Made by a program: the position numbers and the translations under genes. Positions 53,802 to 61,892 of a DNA stretch of 64,000 nucleotides are shown piece by piece. The stretch spans positions 62,001 to 126,000 of the forward strand of contig JAMLHK010000001.1 of assembly GCA_023957155.1 (NCBI GenBank), written 5' to 3'. The stretch's first letter is position 1, and each line of letters begins with the position of its first letter. This DNA comes from Chitinophagaceae bacterium (GTDB taxonomy: Bacteria > Bacteroidota > Bacteroidia > Chitinophagales > Chitinophagaceae). Under the pieces are notes generated by a model, which had not been told where the DNA came from, did no database searches, and was given only the letters and a program-made list of their open reading frames with translations.

Positions 53802-53921
53802 GGCACAAAGAGGTGCTGATCAAAAGGCAGGTGAATGTCTTTTCGGGAGAACCCGTTTGTTACGGGAAAGTAATCTCATGAAATGATATAGGCTTAAATA
53901 TTTGAGATTACTTCTCCCCCG
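53802..53921 (+). repeat. Direct repeat C, copy 2
   Basis: Second copy of the 120-base repeat, exactly 710 bases after copy 1. The two C copies enclose the inverted composite repeat. Confidence 0.95.
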
Positions 53922-53955
53922 CTTTCGGACGGGGATTGCACAGTACTTATTACCA

Positions 53956-54984
53956 TTACCGGTACATACTCTTTGAGGCATGTACTTTTTCTTCTTTACC
54001 ACTTTTCACGGCGTATGTAAAGCCCTTTTGTAAGGCATAAGCGCCGTATTGCCCTTTCTTATTCAGTGCCAGGAATCCAACCTGGATTCTTTTCGATTTT
54101 TCGGGACTGCGCTTAATGATACGCTGTACCGCCTCTTTACAGGCCGCTTCGGGCGAATGGCCCTGGCGCATCAGCTCCACTACCAGGTGGGAGCCAACAA
54201 TGCGGATCACTTCTTCACCGACACCGGTAGAGGTAACAGCGCCAATCTCATTGTCCACATACAATCCTGCACCAATGATCGGCGAATCGCCTACCCTTCC
54301 GTGAATTTTATAGGCCATGCCGCTGGTAGTGCAGGCCCCGCTCAAATTTCCACTTGCATCCATCGCCACCATACCAATCGTGTCGTGGTTATCTGGTCCG
54401 CCCGGCATCGGATCTTTAGCCTTATCATACAGCCGGTTTTCGATATTTATTTCCGGTTCGTATTTGGCCTCTTTCAACCATGCTTTCCATGCTTTTTCAC
54501 TTTCCGGCGTTAACAGGTTTTCTTTTTTAAACCCGTTGGCCAATGCAAACTGCAGGGCGCCATCACCCGCCAATACGATATGGGGCGTTTTTTCCATGAC
54601 CAGCCGGGCTACCGAAATAGCATGTATAATATGCTCCAACGCCATTACCGAACCACAATTATAATACTCATCCATAATACAGGCATCAAGGGTTACCCGC
54701 CCGTCCCTGTCGGGCAAACCGCCATACCCAATGCTCTGATTAGTGGGATCTGCTTCCGGAACCCTTACGCCGGCTTCTACCGCATCTAATGCCCGGCCAC
54801 CTTTACCCAATATCTCCCATGCAGCTGCATTGGCAGCCCTGCCGAAATCCCAGGTGGATACCACTATGGGATTATTAATAACAGGGTGGAAGGGCGTTAC
54901 GGCATGAGCCAATACCTGCTTACCGGCTAATGCAACAGCAGAGCTCATTACAGAAGCTTGTAAAAATTTTCTACGCGTAGACAT
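53956..54984 (-). CDS. Tat-exported Ntn hydrolase, N4-(beta-N-acetylglucosaminyl)-L-asparaginase type
   Basis: 342 residues. A twin-arginine signal (STRRKFLQASVMSSAVALAG) precedes an asparaginase-2 fold. The autocatalytic site HDTIGMVAMD contains the nucleophile Thr202 after a linker rich in Gly/Pro, and GRVGDSPIIGAGLYVDN and TSTGVGEEVIR bind the substrate. The WDFGRAANAAAWEIL start and this layout fit aspartylglucosaminidase rather than isoaspartyl peptidase. It would cleave GlcNAc-Asn left from N-glycoproteins in the periplasm. It is about 80 bases downstream of a SusD-like gene, so it likely belongs to the tandem SusC/SusD locus. Confidence 0.9.
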   Translation of the reverse strand: MSTRRKFLQASVMSSAVALAGKQVLAHAVTPFHPVINNPIVVSTWDFGRAANAAAWEILGKGGRALDAVEAGVRVPEADPTNQSIGYGGLPDRDGRVTLDACIMDEYYNCGSVMALEHIIHAISVARLVMEKTPHIVLAGDGALQFALANGFKKENLLTPESEKAWKAWLKEAKYEPEINIENRLYDKAKDPMPGGPDNHDTIGMVAMDASGNLSGACTTSGMAYKIHGRVGDSPIIGAGLYVDNEIGAVTSTGVGEEVIRIVGSHLVVELMRQGHSPEAACKEAVQRIIKRSPEKSKRIQVGFLALNKKGQYGAYALQKGFTYAVKSGKEEKVHASKSMYR

Positions 54985-55061
54985 ATTTTACAGGATAAAT
55001 TATGAATAAGAAAAGGATGGTAATGTACCACCCTTTTCTTGTTTTATGAATTTGATCTGAA

Positions 55062-56675
55062 TTATGGCATCAGCCATATTTTATTGCTTCTTAAATCCGT
55101 TCCGCCGGTAGCTTCCAACCAGTTTGCATGATTGTAATCCTGTTCACTTCCGGGATATACAAAACGGTTAATATCTCCAAAATTGGTATTATAGAAAGCA
55201 GCATTGTCCGTTTCCATAGGGGTTTTATTCCCGGTACGGCGTTTCAATGTCCAGATATCCCATGGCTGACGGAACCCGTCAATCCAAAGCTGGGTGTATA
55301 TCTTCAGTAGTGCATCTGCTTCGTTGGAAATATCAAATTCCACTTTGGGATTTTCAAGCAAAGCGGTAATTGCTGCACCATCGGGTAAACCGGCAGGTTT
55401 GTTTACCACCCACACCGGAGAATTCATCGCAATAAATGTCCAGAAGTTTACGGATGCCGTTACTCCTTTTTCATACTCGGATTTTGCCGTACCTACATTT
55501 TTGGTTACCCCTAATCCACGCAAATACACTTCAGCTTTTGTAAGATTAACTTCTGCAGCAGTGATGATCAGCTCGGGGATATATCTTTCATCCTTTTCAA
55601 AATAATAATTGATAGGGGAATAGGAAAGCCCGGCGCCCTTGTTAGACCAATCATTATCACGCCTGGTGTTATAAGGTTCTCCTCCATCGGAAACGCTACC
55701 GGAAGGGTTTTGCGGGTAGGCAACCCATCCACCGGCATTGTTTCCTTCAAAAAATATCTTTGCACGCGGATCAAAGATACCACTACCGTCTGTGTTATTA
55801 TTGTCTGACATCTGCTTCCACATGGTGCTTCCCATCCTCATAAAAAAACCTGCAGAAAAAGACCATTTACGGCCATCAAGCACAAGATCTGTAATTTTAC
55901 CGGGCCACATACCAATGTCTTCACTCCTATCGGAAGTTGCCTCCAGCAAAGGCTTAGACAACGCTTCTGTAATTTGAGCAGCAGCAGTTCCCTGGTTTTT
56001 GTCATACATCCTTACCGCATAACGCAAACGCAGCGAATTGGCAAATTTTACCCAGGTTGCAATATTACCTTTCAGAAAAGTTTCATGGCTGCCTAAATCA
56101 ACCTGCCCGGGGGAAGTAGAAAAATTATCTACCGCCCATTTCAGGTCGTTAATGGCTGCCACATAAATATCGCTTTGCTTATCGTACTTGGCAGTATAAA
56201 ACGCCGCCCCTTCCGATGAGCGCCCGGCTTCTGAATAAGGAACATCACCAAAATACTCTGTCAGCTTCAGCGTTTTATAGGCCATCAAGGTACGCAACAT
56301 GGCCAGCACATTGGTATAATTGCCTTTATCTGCACTCTCCTCAATTTTTCTTTCTATAAGCCTTGCATTGGCAAGCGCCTTATAGTAGTTATTCCAATAT
56401 TCGTTTGCAGCATTTTCCATAACATAGCCCGATGCCGCGGTGATGGCGGCCTGCTGGGTAACCGGGTAAATCCAGGAATGATACGTAGCCTGCTCCTGCC
56501 ATCCTAAAACCATGGTACTTACAATACCATTGTATAGCTGCGGTATGGTAGCATTAATATCTTTATTCCAGGCCCGGTTCATATCTTCAAAGCCTTTTTT
56601 ACAGGAAGCAGTAATCAATACCGCTCCAAGGAGAAGATAGGTTACTGTGTATTTTTTTATCTTATTTACTTTCAT
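55062..56675 (-). CDS. SusD/RagB-family lipoprotein (SusD-like_2 type)
   Basis: 537 residues from the ATG at 56675 (a GTG at 56696 is the longer option). The SPII signal ends in VLITASC. SusD-like_2 landmarks are KGFEDMNRAWNKDINATIPQ, TLKLTEYFGDVPYSEAGR and WVKFANSLRLRYAVRMYDK, with a C-terminal DGFRQPWDIWTLKRRTGNKTP. It pairs with the SusC gene 42 bases upstream (56718-60110). Confidence 0.94.
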   Translation of the reverse strand: MKVNKIKKYTVTYLLLGAVLITASCKKGFEDMNRAWNKDINATIPQLYNGIVSTMVLGWQEQATYHSWIYPVTQQAAITAASGYVMENAANEYWNNYYKALANARLIERKIEESADKGNYTNVLAMLRTLMAYKTLKLTEYFGDVPYSEAGRSSEGAAFYTAKYDKQSDIYVAAINDLKWAVDNFSTSPGQVDLGSHETFLKGNIATWVKFANSLRLRYAVRMYDKNQGTAAAQITEALSKPLLEATSDRSEDIGMWPGKITDLVLDGRKWSFSAGFFMRMGSTMWKQMSDNNNTDGSGIFDPRAKIFFEGNNAGGWVAYPQNPSGSVSDGGEPYNTRRDNDWSNKGAGLSYSPINYYFEKDERYIPELIITAAEVNLTKAEVYLRGLGVTKNVGTAKSEYEKGVTASVNFWTFIAMNSPVWVVNKPAGLPDGAAITALLENPKVEFDISNEADALLKIYTQLWIDGFRQPWDIWTLKRRTGNKTPMETDNAAFYNTNFGDINRFVYPGSEQDYNHANWLEATGGTDLRSNKIWLMP

Positions 56676-56717
56676 AATAATATCATTAATAAACACGAAA
56701 TAGTTTTTACTTATTTT

Positions 56718-59700
56718 TTAAAAGCGCGCTCTTACCGATACCCCAAATGATCTGATGCCCGGGTATCCGGCCCACTGCAATCCCTGTGCATTTCTTGCGC
56801 CTGAAATAGCTTCAGGATTCAATTTGTCAGGCAAAGTGGTAAATAAGTAAAATAAGTCTCTTCCTATAAGGGAAACATTCAACCCCTGGAACACTTTTGT
56901 TCTTGTTACAAAACTCTGGGGAACTTCATAAGACAAAGACAATTCACGCAATTTCATCCAGGAGTTTTCAAAAACTGCTGCGCTCCTTGGCATGTGAATA
57001 TCAGACCAGGCTGCATATACTCCGGCATATTTATACATATAGTGCACTACATCTGTATTGGGTTTGCCGCTGGTTGTTCCATCATCAAACACCCCTTCCA
57101 GGATAACACCGTGATTTGCTGTAGACCCGTCAGGATAGGTATAAGGCAAACCGCCGCCATTTCTTTCCTTAAGCGTTTCAGGCGCCAGCCCGTTACCCAT
57201 AGCAGCAGAATAATCAAAAGAAAATATATCGCCGCCCCATTTAAAATCAACCAAAGCATACAGGCTGAAATTACCATACTTAAACACATTACCAATACCG
57301 CCCGTAAGCTTGGGTGTGGCATTACCTATTACAACAGGAACATCAGTTGTAACGTATCTTGTTCCGATGGTTTCATTATTGTTACCTAATAACTTCTCCA
57401 CAACCCTTTGTCCATCCAGGTATTTATAGTCATAACCATAAATATTTCCATAGTTATCCCCTACGGCTACCTGCATGCCGGCGCCATAAGCAAGACCGAA
57501 AACATTATCCAGCGGATAGGCCTCCACACCTTTATCCAAAGCCACTACTTTATTCTGGTTATGCGCACCGTTCACCGTTATATCCCAGCCAAAGTTTTTG
57601 TTGCTTACTACTCTTCCCCTGACAATAAATTCAAATCCTTTATTCTGCAATTCACCGGTATTGAACCGAAGCCCTTCTGCACCCGATGAAATCGGGAGTG
57701 GCGCATCAAGGATCTGTTTGGTAGAATTAATTTTATACCAGGTAAAGTCAACATTCAGCCTGTTTTTCAAGAAGGCAAGCTGTGTTCCGATTTCATAAGA
57801 ATTTGAACGTTGCGGCTCAAGGAACAATGGCGGCAATATTGTAGGTAATGTTCTGGTATCCACTCCGCCAAATACATTCGCACTGTATACAAAGTTTAAC
57901 TGGTATGGATCTGTTCCGTTAGCGCTCTGCGCATAAGCAACCCTCACTTTACCAAAGTCAAGCCAGTTACTCACAGCACCCATGTCAAATGCATCTGTAA
58001 ACGCAAAGCTTAAGCTGGCAGATGGATAGAAAAATGAATTGCTGGTGGTTGGCAATGTGGAAGACCAGTCATTCCTGCCTGTTACCTGCAAAAACAAATA
58101 ATTTCTGTACGACAGGTCCAGTATCCCGTATGCTGAATTGATCTTGCTCTCTGAACGATATTCAGTGGGCAGCCAATCCCTGTTTAAGGTAGCGCTGGTA
58201 TTGCTCAGATAATACTGGAAGGGAATAAGGAACGGGCCTTTGTTTTCAGACTTGACGCCGTGAAAACGATTTTGCCATGAGCTGACGCCCAGGCTGAGGT
58301 TCAGGTTCAGATCCTCAACAATATTGTCCTTATGTATGGTTCCGATTGCCTCGGAGGTAATCGTGAAATTTTTGTTCATTTCAAGCCCATATTTACCATC
58401 AAGACCTTCCACGGACTCAGGTTTGTTTTTTGACTCAAATTCATTTGTTGAATAATCCGCACTAACACGTCCCATTAAATTCAACCAGGGCAGCACATCA
58501 GCATTGAGCTTTACGCTTCCTAATAGTTGATCTCTTTTTAAGTCTGTATTATTTTCGTAGGTATTCCAATAGATGTCTTTTCCATATCCTCCATAAGGGT
58601 AACTTAACGGATAAACAGAACCATCTAACTTATTTTTAGAGCCATCGGGGTTCATATATATATCTTTCTCAAGATTAATATAATCACGGGACATCCCATA
58701 GGTCATAAATTTTGTCCAGCTATTGTTGTCACCGATATTAGGTGTATTGTGCCTGTTGTATTTGGTATAACTTCCGGTTACTTCTGTATTCAATATCCGG
58801 GACATCCGTATATTGGAGCCTACGTTAACAGCAGTTTGATTAAAATGACTATTGGGTACCACCGCTTTATTGTCTGTACGGCTTAATGAAACACGAAGTG
58901 TACCATTATCACCACCGCCGGAAAAAGATACATTATGGGTAGTTGTATTACCGGTATTAAAATAAGACTTTACATTATCCGGGTTAGGAGACCAGGGACG
59001 TTTTACGCCATCCCACCAAATGATTTCACGCCCGTCTAACTTAGGTCCCCATGAAGCAGCCGTACCATACCAGCTGAATTGAGACCATGTGCTCATACCA
59101 CCGGGAACACTTCCCTGGCTTAAATATTTTTCATCGGTAATCCCCGACCCGGTCCAGGGAGCTTCAGCCGGATACCGGTCATTTCCATTCGCATCTTTAG
59201 GAAAAGACGGAGTGGCAGACCATAATGCAATGGCTCCGCCATAGCCATATTCATTCTGTAATTCCTGATAGCGATAAGGATCGTTCCACCTGCTGGAAAG
59301 ATTGTAGTCAATACCCAGGCCCTTCCGTTTACTTCCTTTTTTTGACGTAATAAGCACAACACCATTTGCACCGCGTGCTCCATATAAAGCTGCGGCAGTG
59401 GGCCCTTTTAAAACATTTATCTCCTCAATATCGTCCGGGTTAAGAAAGTTAAGATAAGATCCCCAGTCTCTCTGTGTTCCTCCAAGATCAATTGAGCTTC
59501 CCTTGATCCCATCATAATCCATCGGGTTTTCCTGCACCTGCACCCCATCAATAACAATAAGGGGCTGATTATTTCCAAGTATTGAATTATTACCCCTGAT
59601 CACAATTCTTGTAGAATTACCTTCCACTCCATTCGCATTGCTTATGTTCAACCCGGCAACTTTTCCCATTAACCCCTGGGCTACGCCGGGAGGAGCAACT

Positions 59701-60110
59701 TTTGTAATATTATCCCCGGAAATTTTTTGTACGCTATAGCCAATTGCCTTTTGCTCTTTCTTAATACCAAGCGCTGTAACCACCACTTCCGTCATTTCCG
59801 CACCGGAATCAGAGAGCGTTACATCTAATGAGTTCCCGTCACCCACTTTTATTTCCTTTGTCGCCAGTCCCACAGAACTAATAACCAGTATGGCATTCCT
59901 GTCGGCTACTGTTATGCTATACCGTCCGTCTTCATCACTGATTACGGATGTTGAGGAGCCTTTTACATTTACTGTTGCTCCTGAAACAGCACTTCCTTTG
60001 TCGTCTTTAATAGTTCCGCTAATAATACGTCCCTGTTGCGCAAATACCTGCGAGAGGCTTGCAAACAGCACCAATATCATTAAACAAAACGATGTTTGCT
60101 TTTTTGTCAT
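56718..60110 (-). CDS. SusC/RagA TonB-linked outer-membrane transporter
   Basis: 1130 residues. Signal peptide (to VFAQ), carboxypeptidase-regulatory-like domain (ISGTIKDDKGSAVSGATVNVKG; about 30-110), plug (VVTALGIKKEQKAIGYSVQKISGDNITKV...IVIRGNNS...LYGARGANGVVLITSKKG) and barrel ending FGVSVRARF. There is no STN domain. It lies between two SusD-like genes, 38 bases after the one at 60149, and probably shares one transcript with both pairs. Confidence 0.95.
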   Translation of the reverse strand: MTKKQTSFCLMILVLFASLSQVFAQQGRIISGTIKDDKGSAVSGATVNVKGSSTSVISDEDGRYSITVADRNAILVISSVGLATKEIKVGDGNSLDVTLSDSGAEMTEVVVTALGIKKEQKAIGYSVQKISGDNITKVAPPGVAQGLMGKVAGLNISNANGVEGNSTRIVIRGNNSILGNNQPLIVIDGVQVQENPMDYDGIKGSSIDLGGTQRDWGSYLNFLNPDDIEEINVLKGPTAAALYGARGANGVVLITSKKGSKRKGLGIDYNLSSRWNDPYRYQELQNEYGYGGAIALWSATPSFPKDANGNDRYPAEAPWTGSGITDEKYLSQGSVPGGMSTWSQFSWYGTAASWGPKLDGREIIWWDGVKRPWSPNPDNVKSYFNTGNTTTHNVSFSGGGDNGTLRVSLSRTDNKAVVPNSHFNQTAVNVGSNIRMSRILNTEVTGSYTKYNRHNTPNIGDNNSWTKFMTYGMSRDYINLEKDIYMNPDGSKNKLDGSVYPLSYPYGGYGKDIYWNTYENNTDLKRDQLLGSVKLNADVLPWLNLMGRVSADYSTNEFESKNKPESVEGLDGKYGLEMNKNFTITSEAIGTIHKDNIVEDLNLNLSLGVSSWQNRFHGVKSENKGPFLIPFQYYLSNTSATLNRDWLPTEYRSESKINSAYGILDLSYRNYLFLQVTGRNDWSSTLPTTSNSFFYPSASLSFAFTDAFDMGAVSNWLDFGKVRVAYAQSANGTDPYQLNFVYSANVFGGVDTRTLPTILPPLFLEPQRSNSYEIGTQLAFLKNRLNVDFTWYKINSTKQILDAPLPISSGAEGLRFNTGELQNKGFEFIVRGRVVSNKNFGWDITVNGAHNQNKVVALDKGVEAYPLDNVFGLAYGAGMQVAVGDNYGNIYGYDYKYLDGQRVVEKLLGNNNETIGTRYVTTDVPVVIGNATPKLTGGIGNVFKYGNFSLYALVDFKWGGDIFSFDYSAAMGNGLAPETLKERNGGGLPYTYPDGSTANHGVILEGVFDDGTTSGKPNTDVVHYMYKYAGVYAAWSDIHMPRSAAVFENSWMKLRELSLSYEVPQSFVTRTKVFQGLNVSLIGRDLFYLFTTLPDKLNPEAISGARNAQGLQWAGYPGIRSFGVSVRARF

Positions 60111-60148
60111 TACAGTTGAATTTTAGTTTTTGATAATTAAAGATTTAT

Positions 60149-61861
60149 TTATTGTCCTTCGCCAAAAGCGGGCGCATTTTTATCGTACCAAACCCGTTGA
60201 CTGCTTAACGTAGGTATATCCTGCGCATTTTCGGTGAAGCCCTGCTCCGTCATGGCTGTTCTCCAGTTTACCCGGTTCACTTCTCCGGGGTCAGTAAGCC
60301 ACCAGCGGCGGGGAATAGCAGCGTTAAATACCTCACGGGCATAATAGGTGGAAGTTTTCTTCGGGTATCCCGTACGGCGAGCCAGTACGAAAGCCTCGTT
60401 GGCATTCCTGAAAAAGTTCAGGTATTGCTGAATATAGATCCGTTCCAAATCATTAACCCCATTCAGCTTTACATTCGCATCGTTCAGAAAATCATTGATC
60501 TGCGCATCAGCATTAGAACCTAACCCTTCCGTTGATTTAGCCGCCTTTGCAATATCATTCATTGTTTTTATGGAAGATGCTACTCCTTTTTTATACCAGT
60601 CTTCTGCCGTGCCCTTTGTATTGACACCACTGCCATATCCCTTTTGTATGAACTCGGCAACCAGCAGGCAGGATTCTGCATTGGTTACTACCACATCCCT
60701 GAATTCACCCTCGGCCGTTGCGTTATTGTATTTAGGAGAGAAAAACAACCGGTTAACGGGTGAGATCAGGAAATACCGGTTTTCCGAATTGCCCGGATTG
60801 CTGTTACCAAAAACAAACTGGTTGCTGATATAATTGGTGATTGCCGGGTTTACATTCCAGTCGGCAGGAGCTCCCTGGAAGGCAATCAGCGGATCGGACG
60901 GATTAATGAACGCCGGCAGGCTGGCCCCGTATTTTGCCAGTGAATCAGCAAAGGCTCCGGTCAGATCATTTGTTGAAAAATAGATCCCTATTCGCGGATC
61001 ATTTGTTTTTTTCAAAAACGAAATAATAGAAGAGCTTCCATAGCGGGGGCTCCGGTAATTGATATCCCCGCTCGTACCAAAAGGTATATAATCTTTACTT
61101 TGATAAGACAGCTGGGCATCATCATTATCAATGGGACCGATCCCATCCTGTATAACCTCTTTAAATATAGTCGCCGTTCTGGATGCATCCTGGTTTTCGA
61201 GCCTTGCCGCTATCCGCAGTTTAAGTGTATTGGCTAACTTTACCCATTTTGTCCAGTTGCTTTTATAAAAAATATCCCCGTTAAAATAGCTCTCTTCACC
61301 AGCTGAGGAACTACCGGATAACACGCTGATCGCATTATTTAATTCCGAAAGCCAGGTGTCGAACAACGCCTGCTGGTTATCATATCCCGGGGCAAAATTC
61401 GATTCATACCTGCCCTGTACCGCCTGGCTATAGGGAATGCTGCCATTCAGGTCTGTAACCCGGATACCATTCAGCACCTGCAGCACATAAGTAACCGCGG
61501 CCATCTTCCGGTATCTTTCCTTATCAGGCTTCATCTCAATCTGCCTGCGTATTTCAAAGAGATTCGGTAATATTTCTAAATAAAAATTCCTGTACCGGGT
61601 ATTTACATTACCTGATACTTCAAACGGGCTGGCCGTCATGTGCTGTGTATAACGGAACAATTGCTCCATATCTTCCCAAACCCACTCTGTTCCCCTGTAG
61701 GTTACCATTTTATCTTCCGCATAGCTTAACAGGAACTTCAGATCGGGGTTGGGCACCACGCCGGGATCGGTATTGATATCCCCGAAATTTTTTGTACAGG
61801 AAACATTCAGCGACAGTAACGACCCTATTAAAACCGTATATATAATGGATGACTTTTTCAT
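60149..61861 (-). CDS. SusD/RagB-family lipoprotein (SusD-like_2 type)
   Basis: 570 residues from the ATG at 61861; an upstream Met at 61921 would lie inside the preceding SusC gene. The SPII signal ends in LLSLNVSC. Landmarks: KNFGDINTDPGVVPNPDLKFLLSYAEDKM, VTDLNGSIPYSQAVQG, WVKLANTLKLRIAARLEN and the C-terminal RRTGYPKKTSTYY. Partner of the SusC gene that runs off the right edge. It is about as similar in layout to the SusD at 55062 as to the one at 34328. Confidence 0.94.
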   Translation of the reverse strand: MKKSSIIYTVLIGSLLSLNVSCTKNFGDINTDPGVVPNPDLKFLLSYAEDKMVTYRGTEWVWEDMEQLFRYTQHMTASPFEVSGNVNTRYRNFYLEILPNLFEIRRQIEMKPDKERYRKMAAVTYVLQVLNGIRVTDLNGSIPYSQAVQGRYESNFAPGYDNQQALFDTWLSELNNAISVLSGSSSAGEESYFNGDIFYKSNWTKWVKLANTLKLRIAARLENQDASRTATIFKEVIQDGIGPIDNDDAQLSYQSKDYIPFGTSGDINYRSPRYGSSSIISFLKKTNDPRIGIYFSTNDLTGAFADSLAKYGASLPAFINPSDPLIAFQGAPADWNVNPAITNYISNQFVFGNSNPGNSENRYFLISPVNRLFFSPKYNNATAEGEFRDVVVTNAESCLLVAEFIQKGYGSGVNTKGTAEDWYKKGVASSIKTMNDIAKAAKSTEGLGSNADAQINDFLNDANVKLNGVNDLERIYIQQYLNFFRNANEAFVLARRTGYPKKTSTYYAREVFNAAIPRRWWLTDPGEVNRVNWRTAMTEQGFTENAQDIPTLSSQRVWYDKNAPAFGEGQ

Positions 61862-61892
61862 TTTTTTCGATTTAAATGTTGTTAATAAGGTT

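Larger units (their letters stand above)
53070..53955. other. Non-coding region holding composite repeat, right inverted copy
   Basis: 886 bases without a credible gene. Order: repeat C1, short A2-like unit, M unit, hairpin, A1-like unit, repeat C2. The segment 53288-53402 has no counterpart in the left copy and nothing was recognised in it. Confidence 0.8.

Noticed and set aside
53070-53955. CRISPR-like repeat arrangement
   Set aside because: Only two long direct repeats, no regular spacers, no cas genes; a composite repeat explains it.
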